Positions 1 through 11,180 of a DNA stretch of 64,000 bases are shown here, piece by piece. A program made the position numbers and the translations under genes. This stretch comes from Enoplolaimus lenunculus (taxonomy: Eukaryota > Nematoda > Enoplea > Enoplida > Thoracostomopsidae), in contig JASANG010002815.1 in NCBI GenBank assembly GCA_030248215.1, forward strand, positions 17,183-81,182, written 5' to 3'. The notes below the pieces were generated by a model. The model did not search any database, was not told where the DNA came from, and was given only the letters and a program-made list of their open reading frames with translations. Within the stretch, counting starts at the first letter, position 1, and each line of letters begins with the position of its first letter.

Positions 1-954
1 GTCCCTTATAACACTGGACACCTGTAGTTTATTAAGAAATGATACAAATTAAGCAAGTTATGTTTTGCCAAGTTCCCCGGTACCGCTGACACCTCCCGCC
101 ACCGGCACCTGAGAAAACATTTTGCAAAATACAGAATTTGCCGTAGCCGCCTTCTTTCTTGAAGCCGGCAACACCTATGAAAAGAACCAAACAAAGAACA
201 TGAAAACAACACTGGTAGGCATCAGTATGTTGATGTGCCATACTGGCATGTGACGATACAAGATGCAAACTGAATGCCTGAATTGTCGAATCGACAGCGG
301 ATTTTATACCCTGTCGTTTGGCTAACGTCAATTTGCATGAGAAGCTTATTTGCATAAGCTTCTTGAAATTTTCCTAAATTTCGTTGAAATAGTAAAAACC
401 GGCCAGAAAGCGTAAGCCGAATATTTTCAAAACGAAAGTTGCAAAAACAACAAAGACAGCAACAACAATAATAACAACAACTTAACACAACCAGCCCCGA
501 AAACTAGGAACCGGGCACGCCCATGTTTCGAATTCTAGGGGCGGATTGTAAAAAACTGTTGAGTTCGGGTAAGTGTAGATTAACGCAAGGTAGTTGACTA
601 CAGGTTGGATGCGCTGAGGCAGGCTGCTCACGCTCAAAAGTTATTACTTCCTTTTTTACCCGCTGAGTTATACGCTACGGATCGCCTGACCCCGTGCCAC
701 TTGCTAGCGCCCACGGGGTAGACGTCCACACCGCGTCTTAAAAAATAATAAATGCCAGCGGTTTCCACCCTGCGCAGAAACGCTCCTCGGTAACCGGGTA
801 AATTTAGCAACGTACTCTAACTTCAAGAGCGCGCACCCGGGAATATCCCTACATCCCCTTTTCTTTTAGCTTGATGTCCCCATCAAGAGGTTGCGAGACA
901 ACCTATAACAAATGCCCAGGGGAGCATCGAGGGAGATACCAGGGTGCGCGTCAA
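1..954 (-). repeat. Left arm of a large inverted repeat, LTR-like
   Basis: This arm is the near-identical reverse complement of 1286-2240; it begins at or before base 1, so its outer end may lie outside the window. Read on the minus strand it has a TATA-like TATAAAAT at 302-309 and an AATAAA-type signal near its outer end, the layout expected of an LTR (promoter, then polyadenylation signal). No coding sequence was recognised in it. The alternative is one arm of a foldback or DIRS-like element. Confidence 0.75.
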
Positions 955-1285
955 ATCGGAGCAACAACTAGCAATTATTCCACCCGTTCTGTACATCAAT
1001 TGGCGTATCCGGCGAATTCGTGCTAAAGGCGGCGCCAAAACGGCAACAAGCAGTCATGACGCCATCCGCGGCATTTCAACAGTAACAAATTGTCTCACTC
1101 ATCATTTTGATCTCCTTGAAACTACGTTGATCTTTCGAAGTAATGACTCAAATGACATGGAAGTTATTTATATTTTTTATTTTACACCTATATGCTATTT
1201 TGTTAACCAACCAGCCCTAAATATTGTTGTCATACACTGCCACAGTTTCACTAAAAATGTGGGTTGCTCGCGCTGTTAAGTCAAG
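955..1285. repeat. Loop between the inverted LTR-like arms
   Basis: About 330 bp separate the two arms. The left part (952-1032) is an 81-bp stretch identical to 3241-3321, outside the inverted repeat. The remainder shows no recognisable gene. Confidence 0.7.
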
Positions 1286-2240
1286 TGACGCGCACCCTGG
1301 TATCTCCCTCGATGCTCCCCTGGGCATTTGTTATAGGTTGTCTCGCAACCTCTTGATGGGGACACCAAGCCTAAAGAAAAGGGGGATGTAGGGATATTCC
1401 CGGGTGCTCGCTCTTGAAGTTAGAGTACGATGCTAAATTTACCCGGTTACCGCGGAGCGTTTCTGCGCAGGGTGGAAACCGCTGGCATTTATTATTTTTT
1501 AAGACGCGGTGTGGACGTCTACCCCGTGGGCGCTAGCAAGTGGACGGGGTCAAGCGATCCCTAGCGTGTAACTCAGCGGGTAAAAAAGAAAGTAATAACT
1601 TTTGAGCGTGAGCAGCCTGCCTCAGCGCATCCAACCTGTAGTCAACTACCTTGCGTTAATCTGCACTTACCCGAACTCAACAGTTTTTTTACAATCCACC
1701 CCTAGAATTCGAAACATGAACGTGCATGGTTCCTGGTTTTCGGGGCTGGTTGTGTTAAGTTGTTATTATTGTTGTTGCTGTCTTTGTTGTTTTTGCAACT
1801 TTCGTTTTGAAAATATTCGGCCTACGCTTTCTTACCGGTTTTTACTATTTCAACGAATTTTAGGAAAATTTCAAGAAGCTTATGCAAATAAGCTTCTCAT
1901 TATGCAAATTGACGTTAGCCAAACGACAGGGTATAAAAGCCGCTGTCGATTCGACAATTCAGGCATTCAGTTTGCATCTTGTATCGTCACATGCCAGTAT
2001 GGCACATCAACATACTGATACCTACCAGTGTTGTTTTCATGTTCTTTGTTTGGTTCTTTTCATAGGTGTAGCCGGCTTCTAGAAAGAAGGCGGCTACGGC
2101 AAATTCTGTATTTTGCAAAATGTTTTCTCAGATACCGGTGGCGGGAGGTGTCAGCGGTACCGGGGAACTTGGCAAAACCATAACGTGCTTAATTTGTATC
2201 ATTTCTTAATAAACTACAGGTGTCCAGTGTTATAAGGGAC
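1286..2240 (+). repeat. Right arm of the inverted repeat, LTR-like
   Basis: It is the reverse-complement partner of 1-954 at very high identity by eye, which implies a recent origin. It begins with TG and contains TATAAAAG at 1932-1939 and AATAAA at 2208-2213, about 275 bp further on. These are LTR-like promoter and polyadenylation signals. A diverged copy in inverted orientation lies at 60940-61735. No gag or pol sequence is visible next to it. Confidence 0.7.
1932..1939 (+). promoter_or_regulatory. TATA box of the LTR-like arm
   Basis: TATAAAAG lies within the right arm. The counterpart in the left arm is at 302-309 on the minus strand, and a TATAAAT-like version is conserved in the diverged copy near 61184-61190 (minus strand). 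Conservation across the three copies supports a promoter role inside the repeat. Confidence 0.5.
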
Positions 2241-3240
2241 ACAAGCCAGTCAAATTCCAGGGGTGTTTGCAAAACTTCGTTGCAGGAATGATATTGCGAT
2301 TGCTGTTTTATCCGATTGGCTAGCCTTTGTTGTTGTTGCATCCCCACTGGACGGGGTCGTTTTGTTATCTCCGGCTCAGATTTGCGCGGTTCGCGACCGA
2401 GGAAGCCTGGGCCGGAATTTCTTATCGTTGTCCGAACTGGGGAAGGGTGTTTTCTTTTTCTTTTTCTTTTCCTTTTTCCGGTTGATTTTTGGGCCCTGAG
2501 TATTGAATGGTTAGCGCGTATAGCGAACAAAAATTTCTACAGCCATAAAATGGGCGGTGCGGGTCCCCGTTTTTCTTTTTCATTTTTGACCAAATCCTTT
2601 TTACCAAGAATCTGTTCTTCCCCGCACTCCGAATTTTGCCTGCCCACCGGATGGTTAGTCTCACCACGGTGAACAGAAGTCTTAACCAGGGGCAGGAATG
2701 CGCGAGGATAAGAGTCTCCTGGCCCCGAAAAGTTTTTTGTACTAGTACCTGTATGATTTACGAGCATCCGCCGGCTGTTTGCCGGCGAATAATTTTTATC
2801 GAATTGATTTCCTCGTGACGTTCTATGGAAGTCCGGTAGTGATAGATGTTTATGTTGAGAGACAATTACGCTGCGAGCCTGGGATTTATATTCCCATCCC
2901 GAACACCGACGAGCGGAGTAGCATAACTAGACACGGTAGCCGGCCTCGATCAAACCATAATGGGTACCCGCCAAGGATGGGTGGCAAGGACTTTCGATCC
3001 AGGGTAACCTACCTTATATGGGGGCTACTCCGTGGAATCCCAGACTCGCGGTGCAACAGGAACAGAATGTTTACGTTCGCGAAAGAAAGAAGGTGGTAGT
3101 GCAGGACCCTGGAAAATTTCTTTCGCGCTATACAATTTTTTCTGTTTCAGTTTTTTCAAAAGGTTCAACTGTTCACCGAAATCGAGCAAGTGCGGTATTA
3201 AGGCCGACATTATGATGGCAGAGCGAAGTCGTACGAGCAA
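2241..3240. repeat. Sequence following the LTR-like arm; partly a dispersed repeat
   Basis: No supported gene. The segment 2260-2730 is repeated, inverted and diverged, at about 60390-60800, so it belongs to the same element as the LTR-like arm. It contains a pyrimidine tract of CTTTTT units at about 2450-2476. It also has a GC-rich hairpin at about 2690-2731 whose arms read GGGGC-AGGA and TCCTGGCCCC. Short open frames here come from the low-complexity tract. Confidence 0.55.
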
Positions 3241-3321
3241 CAAATCGGAGCAACAACTAGCAATTATTCCACCCGTTCTGTACATCAATTGGCGTATCCG
3301 GCGAATTCGTGCTAAAGGCGG
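3241..3321. repeat. 81-bp duplicate of the inverted-repeat loop
   Basis: Identical, base for base as far as I can compare, to 952-1032. It is the only part of the loop that recurs in the window. Confidence 0.85.
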
Positions 3322-3422
3322 TTTATCTTCTGTGGGGTTTAAGTTTCTTTTGCAGCAACAGCTTTAAAGGACAACCGTCGAGAAAACCAGGATAAGACAT
3401 CATGAGTATGCAGCCTATCTTA

Positions 3423-3797
3423 CTGTAGTAACCCGAATAAAAGGAGGTAATAAGAGGTTCCTCATTTTGAGTTCTAATCAATAGGAGTCCGTATCTCTAA
3501 TAAGTTTCCGTAAACGGATATAGTCCCTAAACGTTAGAGTCCATAAATGTCAATTATTTTAATTGTAGTGCATAAATGTCTCCAGGACCAAGTAAAGTTG
3601 AGTTAAAAACTTTGAAGCATACTTAAGTTTCGAAACAAGTATTAGCTTGCGTTTTCACTTAAGCAATACCGAAAATGTATCAGAAACAAAGAGCGGTGGA
3701 GGGCGGGTTAAAAATAAACAACAGCCCGTACTCTCATAACAAGGTTGGTACCCTCGTTAGAGGCCAAATAAATATCAGTCCCCTCTTATTCAGCGTA
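3423..3797 (+). mobile_element. MITE of a Tc1/mariner-like family, copy 1
   Basis: The left end resembles CTGTAGTAACCCGAATAA, preceded by TA. Near the right end the reverse complement reads GAATAAGAGGGG. The interior matches, in inverted orientation, 61954-62392, including conserved runs about TATTTATTTGGCC and GACTCCTATTGATTAG. It matches 58090-58400 directly. There is no coding capacity, so it would be non-autonomous. The superfamily assignment is an inference from the ends. Confidence 0.5.
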
Positions 3798-5867
3798 CCT
3801 AAAGTACACCGGTTTTTAGTAAATTTATTCTATACAACATGAGTTAAAAATATTTAGACTGAACGCGAATAAGACCAAGTTGACATACCAAGGATTTCAG
3901 TTACTTTAAACTGATATTTTAATCCCACACGAAACAGTAATTAAAAACTACAATGTAACACAACAAATTTAGATATTCAATTCGGTCAACACTCTGGAGA
4001 ACAATTTCTTGATTTGGTGTGTTACATACGGAGGTTCCACCGAGATCCAATTTTTTAACTGGTGAACAAGTCCCAGTTGTTGATTTTATTTGAGTGTTTA
4101 ACCTATTCCGATGGAAAGTGCAAGTGAATTTCTAAAATCTGACCTGATTCACGTCAACTGCAACTCATGCACCACCCAGGTTATACTTCGCTCGCCAATG
4201 TCACAAAATTTCCACGTTATTATTAGAAAGTAGCTATCGGGGAAATTCGGTAAGCTGCATCAAAACGTCCGGGACAGGGGGTATAAGGTATGCGCGTAGA
4301 GCGCTATAGGACTAGGTTTAGGAGAATAGTAGGGCCCAGCTAGGACTACTCAGTTTCACAAATGGGGTGCGGATTAATAGGTTTAGGAGAATAGTAGGAC
4401 CCAGCTAGGTCTACTCAGTTTCACAAACGGGGTGCGGGTTAATTTTTGGACCTAAATTTCCCTGTAGTTGGTGACAACACAAGTTTGTAAATTAATTTGG
4501 TCTGAAATTGTGGGGGTTCATACGTAGTTTGTGAAACTCACAAAAATTGCTTAGGAATCAAATTTAGCAACATTTTGCAAATCTAGCCATTTGGGTCGAG
4601 CTGTGTGATTGTCAACCGTGATGGGACGGCCAAAACTGCCTAGTGCTAAGCACTTAGGACATCAGATAAAAGAGCCAAGCCCCAGTCATGCAAGAAATTT
4701 TCCAATTTGCCCCGTGACTTAAGTGGTGCGTGTCAGGCCCTACCTATGGTAGTAGCATGAGTTTACTCGCCTAGTTGACAATTGAACTGCTAGACATGTG
4801 GCCCGCGTAAGCCTCGTAATTCGAAGAAAGACTACACAAAATTGTGTCATGAAACAGACGCGGTCGGAAACATACTTAGCCGGTGCCTAAATTTAAAATC
4901 TGTCTTAGGACTCCTCATACACTCCCCTAGGATCCGTGGTACGAATGTGTGGTATTTCACACCTCAAATAATCACTTCACTATCGAGCCCTAGCCACCCG
5001 GAGGTCAAAACCAGGCCTTGAGGTGCCCATGCAGATTATGCAGGCTAATGCCCGAGCGTAGAGCTACATGTTCACCCAATCTGACACCCTATCGGGCTCT
5101 ATAGTTCATAAATTCCGTGATTGCCGCAAAGCAAAATTTAACCCCGCATAAGGCCTGATTAGACAGCGGTAAGGTGGTAGTCCACGTTCAGGTTGCCCCA
5201 GGTATGCCGCTTACTTTGTAAAATTGCTTAGTGTAAATTCTGGAGCGCTATCCTTTCAGCAATTACTTAAACTACTTTTATTAGCTATCATTGCTATCAG
5301 CACCCAGCGCAAAACAACTCGAAACTTAACCCGTCGAATTTTGTCAGTTTGCATTCCAAATCTACTAAGGTATACCCCTGTTTAACTATGTATTGTTCTG
5401 CGTATCAAATATAATAAATCAAAACTTTAACCTTGTCCAATTCTGCACCTAGGGCGCTCGTTCTACGTTCCTGACTTAGAGCCATGGCTGAGCAAATTTT
5501 AGTTTTTTTTCAAGCACGAGATGGAGAGAGCTAGAACTTTTCCGAATGTTTAATGAATTCGTGAAATTAAACTAAAATAGTTTTGCTGTAAACTAGCCCT
5601 GGATTGAACCAGCTGGCACCACTCATTAAAACCTAAAGGCTTCGATCGATCCACCTTTTCTTTATAAGGGTCTCTGACCGTATGCTTTAAAATTCTTCAA
5701 GATCGCCTTTGGATCACCCGTGATACCAGCCATCCTTAGAACATCAACCAAATATCACGCTCATTCGGAAACCTGCACCTTGAAATTATTAAGAGAAACC
5801 CTAACGGGCGACCTGTTTGATAAACTCGGTTTATTCTCTATTGTCACGAGTGCGATTTATTGTCCTG
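3798..5867. other. Non-coding stretch with one short duplication
   Basis: No gene or RNA recognised. The only structure seen is a direct 65-bp duplication at 4314-4378 and 4379-4443, beginning AGGTTTAGGAGAATAGTAGG, with a handful of mismatches between units. Confidence 0.6.
4314..4443. repeat. Two-unit 65-bp tandem duplication
   Basis: Units 4314-4378 and 4379-4443 share the same sequence with about five substitutions. Confidence 0.85.
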
Positions 5868-5879
5868 CTAAGTGCGTAT

Positions 5880-6055
5880 TGTCAGGAGCTTAGGCGTAAG
5901 GCGATATCGGAATTTTGGGATTCTCAAACCCGATATCACGCCAAGTGGACAGTCATCCTTTGAACACGTAGGCTTATAAGGTAGATCCACGGCCAAGAAC
6001 ACCCGTGAGGGATACCACTCGGATTTGTCTGCAGAGGTACCCGTCGATCGCAACC
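5880..6055 (+). repeat. Dispersed repeat, copy 1
   Basis: The reverse complement is recognisably related to 27318-27490. Both have the core of GATATC-containing words around a GGGATTCTCAAACC/GGTTTGAGAGTC-like segment, followed by a segment with ACGGGTGTT (or its complement) and GTGGATC. No coding function is apparent, so it is an unclassified interspersed repeat. Confidence 0.6.
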
Positions 6056-6523
6056 GTATTTCGCGAAGTTTCTGACGTGCGAGTAAAATTTGGTTAACGA
6101 AACAAGTTCGCGTCGCTCGTAAACTTTCGTTACTCGAGCCACTGTAGGTTTTAACCGATTGTCACTCGGTAGAGTGACAAAAAGCTTTTCTAGTCAAATC
6201 CGTAGGCGAGATATCTTGGTGTACTCATGTCGATTTGTGTTTGTTATTTGGTGAGTGGTTACTTGTAGGAACGCTTAAGCTTAGGGTATTCACCTGAATT
6301 TTTATGCTTCAGTGAAGTTACACTTCTCGAAGTTCAGGCACATTTCGGCCTGGGTACTCTGGAGTGTCTGCTATTTTAGCGGATCATCGTGATTCCCCGT
6401 GTAGGTGACTTTTGGACGGACCTACCCCAGTCGTGGGCCTAACATATTGCCCCGTATTAGATCATTTCTCACTCACATAAGCAGAAAGTGTCGACGGTAG
6501 GCGGCGCCTTATAACTTTCTGAC
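6056..6523. other. Non-coding stretch
   Basis: Nothing recognised on either strand before the MITE that begins at 6527. Confidence 0.5.
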
Positions 6524-6526
6524 TTA

Positions 6527-7017
6527 TGGGTCATCCACGTTAAAATGCACGCACATTTGTAAAAAAATGTCCCTTCCTTTTGGGTGCCCACGCTGTCCTT
6601 ACCCACTCTCTTTATACACTGTCTGCGATGTCAATATGTCATTGTCTGAACATTTAGACAATGAATATGCTCTAGGCCTAAATATATACTTGTCCTGACA
6701 TCATCAGCGGGAACTGTTATTGTCCATAGTCCCTCAGAAGGGACTCCATTTTTTGCGTTGAATGATGAGTGTGAATATGTGCACAGCGTGTCTTTTTAGA
6801 TGTGTGCGCATGTGCTAACATAATGTCCTGACATCCTACAGACAACATGTATTTATCTAGAGTCCCTTCCGACAGAGTCTAGACAATTAATACTATGTTA
6901 GTACAGCCATGAAACTGTACCTTGCCTCCATCTAGTATGTGTACTTTTATGCTGTTCCTAATGGGGTGGGTGGAACATTTATTACATCGGCGCGTGCATT
7001 TTAACGTGGATGATCCA
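6527..7017. mobile_element. Harbinger-like MITE, family 1 (TGGGTCATCCACGT ends)
   Basis: The terminal inverted repeats read TGGGTCATCCACGTTAAAAT at the left. The complement at the right extends into GCGCGTGCATTTTAACGTGG. The element is flanked by TTA at 6524-6526 and TTA at 7018-7020. A 3-bp TWA/TNA TSD is the hallmark of PIF/Harbinger elements. The interior has many GTCTGACA and AGTCCCTT words and no transposase. Confidence 0.8.
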
Positions 7018-7881
7018 TTATGGGCGTATACTTTGTTGTCAATACACTATAGAAAGGACCGCTGTTTTGCCCTGTGTCTGACAAAGTCTGTCCGCTGGGA
7101 CTCCGTTTAGCAATATACAGAGTCTGTGCGAAGGAACATTTATTGTCAGACACTTTGTCTAATCAATGTCTACACTGTCTCTACTCCCTCCGAATCGACT
7201 ACCGCCATAACAGAATAATTATATATAAACAGTATTGTTTTGTATCGCCCTTTAAACAAGTTGGTGGAATATTTTTTACAGTAGCGTGGACAGTAAACGT
7301 GCATGAGCCAAAAATTTCAGGACCAAAATTTGCAAAATTTCGAAAAATTTTACGCCCTGCAGTTTCTAAATATTCGCCACACAGTTTGCACTGTATTTTC
7401 AAAAGTTGATGTTTTCTATACACTATTTTGCCCGGTCGCATTATTTTGTAGGTCATTTGTGTAGCTGGCTAAAATTTTGGTCGTTATTTTAAGAGAGCGT
7501 TTATAAATTAGCTAGGTATAAAAATGGTAAGACATTTTTTGACATTGGCGAGCGCAGTATTACCTGTATGGTGCATAAACTAGTTTTTGTAACTTATTAT
7601 AAATTATCCAGCTAGGCGTTGATACTCACGAGAAAGTCATGCACAATTAACGTTTCGTTTTTGCTTATATGTGTTTCACCAGTGCAAGAATGACAGGTTT
7701 TCGGAGATCAAAAATGGTTTAGACAGTATTCCAATTTTTTCAGACAGTTCAGGAATACCCGTAAGCGAGTCTTAGTTATCATATAATACCAGTAGCTGTA
7801 GAATTACAGAAACACCACCTTGTTTGTGAAGGAGCCTTAGTTATTATATTTCTTAAATGATGAACCCTTCTGCTGTTTGTC
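7018..7881. other. MITE-derived and non-coding sequence
   Basis: Sequence to about 7305 resembles the interior and one end of the 6527-7017 family (TTTACAGTAGCGTGGACAG near 7278). It is probably a degraded or nested copy without a clear left end. From 7306 to 7881 I recognise nothing. Confidence 0.45.
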
Positions 7882-9645
7882 CTAACCTTGTCATGTAATG
7901 GGTCATCCACGTTATACTGTCTACGCTACTGTAAAAAACTGTCCCCACTTACGAGCCCCTCACTTTGTAGTTGTAGTGTTACTAAATGACATGTCCAAAT
8001 GTCACCCATATCCTGTATAGACCTTCCGGACAACTCGCATACCCTCTAAACAGCCTATACTTTGTCACATTGCCGTCCATACCCATGCTACACTGTCGAT
8101 GCGTCATATGAAGGACAACTGTTTTGTCCCGAGTCTGTCAGAACAGACTCTGTTTAGTCACCTAAAGAGTCTGTTTCAAGGGACTCTGTTTTACAGAGTC
8201 TGTCTGAAGGGACTATTGTAGAGCTTAATATTGAGTATGCCGCAACCACGGGCGAAAGAAGGGTGCAACTACCGTTGGGCTTGGTGTGCGACGTTAAAGG
8301 GTTCCCACTCGCCCGTCCTCCCCTGGGGGACAACAGTGTAGGGTTCCGGAGCTATATATTTACACCCCAGCCGCCGCCCCCCCTCACCGGTCACGACAAA
8401 GTTTGTTTTCGACAGGGACACCGGGGTTTAACTTTCTGGTATACCAGAGTTATTATATTCTAACCTGCTCTGCTTGAATGGGGCGGGACGTTCTCTTACA
8501 AGTTATCTTTTACCGGCAAAAACCTTCCTGCCCCCTCTTTTAAAAATTTCTGGTTGCAGTTAATTTTTAAGAAAGTAAATTTTTAGAACACTGCAACGTT
8601 TTTAAAACAAGCCCTAGTTACGGGCTGTGGACTGTCAACAAGCTCTTTTTCGGACGTCCCGATGTCAGACACTGTGTCCAGACAGTGTCTAATTTGTCCT
8701 TAGTCCCTTCGAAGGGACTACTGCCAAAACAATCTAGCTAGGTACACCTTGTGTAAAGTCTTAACATCGTAAGAACAATGTCGTTTTGTCCAGCCCTTGA
8801 AACCAGGGGTGTGGACAATTTTTTACAGTAGCGTAGACAGTATTACGTGGATGACCCATAATATAGCGCAAAACTTGCTTTTCTTCCGGCTTTGTTTGTT
8901 TTTAAAGTACATTGTTCATTTAAACATCACATTGTTTTACCCAAACGAGAGCCGTTAAGTTCAGTCAATGAGTTGGTAAGCAAAACATAGTGTTACACAT
9001 TTACTATATGACGAATTTTGATGTTTCTTACAATTGTGTATCCTAAAGTTTTTAGTTTTCTAAGTTGATCAAATAATTAGTGGATACTTATGAATAAGAA
9101 TGTAGTAAATCTAACCTTGTCATGTAATATAGCGCAAAACTTGCTTTTCTTCCGGCTTTGTTTGTTTTTGAAGTACATTGTTCATATAAACATCACATAG
9201 TTTTATTCAAACGAGAGCCGTTAAATTCAGTCAATGAGTTGGTAAGCAAAACATAGTGTTACACATTTACTATATGACGAATTTTGATGTTTCTTACAAT
9301 TGTGTATCCTAAAGTTTTTAGTCTTCTAAGTTGATCAAATAATTAGTGGATACTTATGAATAAGAATGTAGTAAATCTAACCTTGTCATGTAATATAGCG
9401 CAAAACTTGCTTTTCTTCCGGCTTTGTTTGTTTTTGAAGTACATTGTTCATATAAACATCACATAGTTTTATTCAAACGAGAGCCGTTAAATTCAGTCAA
9501 TGAGTTGGTAAGCAAAACATAGTGTTACACATTTACTATATGACGAATTTTGATGTTTCTTACAATTGTGTATCCTAAAGTTTTTAGTTTTCTAAGTTGA
9601 TCAAATAATTAGTGAATACTTATGAATAAGAATGTAGTAAATCTA
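7882..9645. repeat. Three-unit 266-bp tandem array interrupted by a MITE
   Basis: Units begin at TAATATAGCGCAAAACTTGC at 8859, 9125 and 9391. The spacing is exactly 266 bp and identity is very high. The beginning of the first unit (CTAACCTTGTCATG, about 7882-7895) is cut off from the rest by the MITE at 7899-8858. No coding capacity. Confidence 0.9.
7899..8858. mobile_element. Harbinger-like MITE, family 1, long copy with proven TAA target site
   Basis: The ends are TGGGTCATCCACGTTATACT and its complement, flanked by TAA at 7896-7898 and at 8859-8861. It is inserted in the first unit of a 266-bp tandem array. The second unit (9115-9135) preserves the uninterrupted site with a single TAA, which directly shows a 3-bp duplication. 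At 960 bp it is about twice the usual length, probably because of nested sequence at about 8230-8640. It carries a perfect 20-bp palindrome at 8701-8720. Confidence 0.88.
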
Positions 9646-11096
9646 CTTTGGTGCTGAATTGAAATTTTTTTCTGTGATTTCAGTCGTAAATTCAGCAGAA
9701 CTATTTACCCATGAGGGGGCCGTACATGTTTCAACTCTATTTATTGTGCATTATTAATTATATTTATATATTTGCAGGTAATTGTTTTTGTTTTATGAAG
9801 GAACAGCAGCTAATATACAATTTTTAAAAAATGATGTGAAAAACAGATGTTGACGAACAATGACAACATAGTGAGGAATTTGTATGGCGTTTAAATTAAT
9901 TGTTCTGATTAGGGTTATCGGAAAAGTTCTGGTCTTGTAGCGACCGTAGATATACATCCTCGATTACAAGGGGTAAAAAGAGAAAAATAAATAAATTTTC
10001 GAAGTTAAAACAAAACAATTTTGGGTGTAATATTAACTTTAAAAACTACAAATGTTTCAGTAAAACTTTGAAAACATTTTATTTACTCATATCTGATGTT
10101 TAAGCCCGTAAAGGAGTCAACTGTTTTTACTTAATGTGCCTCTGTGTATGACGAGTAGCTAAAAGTTGTACCTTTGCAGATGATAATTTAGGCATTGTTA
10201 CTGAACAGTTGGTGAACAAGTTGGATAGCTATGTAAAAATTCTAACAGTAGTTACTACGAAAACTTTGATTTCCGTAAGGATGAATTCTGAACCTGTGGT
10301 TCTAACGCGATTCTGTGCCGGAACTGGCTTGTAGGCGTGTATTTCGTAAAACACATTTGTGCCTCTGACGTCCAGTTTTCCATTCATTCGTTAGTACTCA
10401 AAGAGTACACTGTCCCGCTGAATATCATATGTTATTCATGGAAATTTTGGAATATCATACGATATTTGCATAAGTGTCCCAAAGTATCATGTATATACCG
10501 ACTCTTTTTACACGTTCAACATTTGAGAGCGGTGGTTTGTAGGCTAATGTCATATGACATTCAAGTTTTGTCTGTTGACCCGATATGAGGAAAATTTTAA
10601 CGTTGACGTCGAATCAACATTGGACAAACCGTGTCCCGCCTGCCCCGATTATAACGTGAATCTGGCATGAGCAGCAATAGGGAGTATGTTGTTACGCTGC
10701 ATCTGGTATTGTTAGCATGTGCTCTGCTGACGGTTCTTTCTATCTGGTATGCAGCGTGTAGAGGGCTTTAATATGCAGCTTACAGCAGTGTATTAGATCG
10801 TAAGCGGGTTTAGTAAGTGCAGCTTGCAACCGGTTTGGCCTTGGATGGTCCTTTGTAGTTTAGTTTAGACTATGTGGCTCGCACCAGCTAAAACTTTGTA
10901 GCACTGTAGAGTACCCGTTTTAGAAATTTTTACTTCTTTTCTGGAAACTTCTGCCCCTTTTTTAGTTTGCCCACTTGTTATTGTTGTGTTATGTTTTAAC
11001 GCATTGTTTTGCTCTTATAATTTAAAATTAGTACCGGGAGATACCTTTACAACTTAGTTGTGGATTGTGATTTCATAAAATAAATTTATGGCTTCC
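9646..11096. other. Non-coding stretch with a degraded Harbinger-like family 2 copy
   Basis: Sequence 10400-10667 resembles the interior and right end of the element at 27530-28148 (ATATCATATGATAT-like words, GTTGACGTCGAATCAAC, then CTGCCCCGATTATAACGTG). The left end is not clear. Nothing else is recognised. Confidence 0.5.
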
Positions 11097-11099
11097 TTA

Positions 11100-11180
11100 T
11101 GCGGGGTTCATGTTACTATTTGTGTGCTTAGTACCTCTTTTGTCACACACCCGTAGCAGGAGGTAGAAACAACCTATATG
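11100..11180. mobile_element. Solo left end of Harbinger-like family 3
   Basis: TGCGGGGTTCATGTTACTAT, preceded by TTA at 11097-11099, followed by a diverged version of the terminus at 13703 (TTTTGTCACAC, CCCGTAGCAGG). No matching right end is seen nearby. Confidence 0.5.

Noticed and set aside
2189-2672. Basic KRKRKRK-type ORFs on both strands
   Set aside because: They arise from a CTTTTT pyrimidine tract within the LTR-associated repeat.
9121-9645. CRISPR-like direct repeats
   Set aside because: Three 266-bp units without short repeats and unique spacers, in a eukaryotic context; this is an ordinary tandem array.
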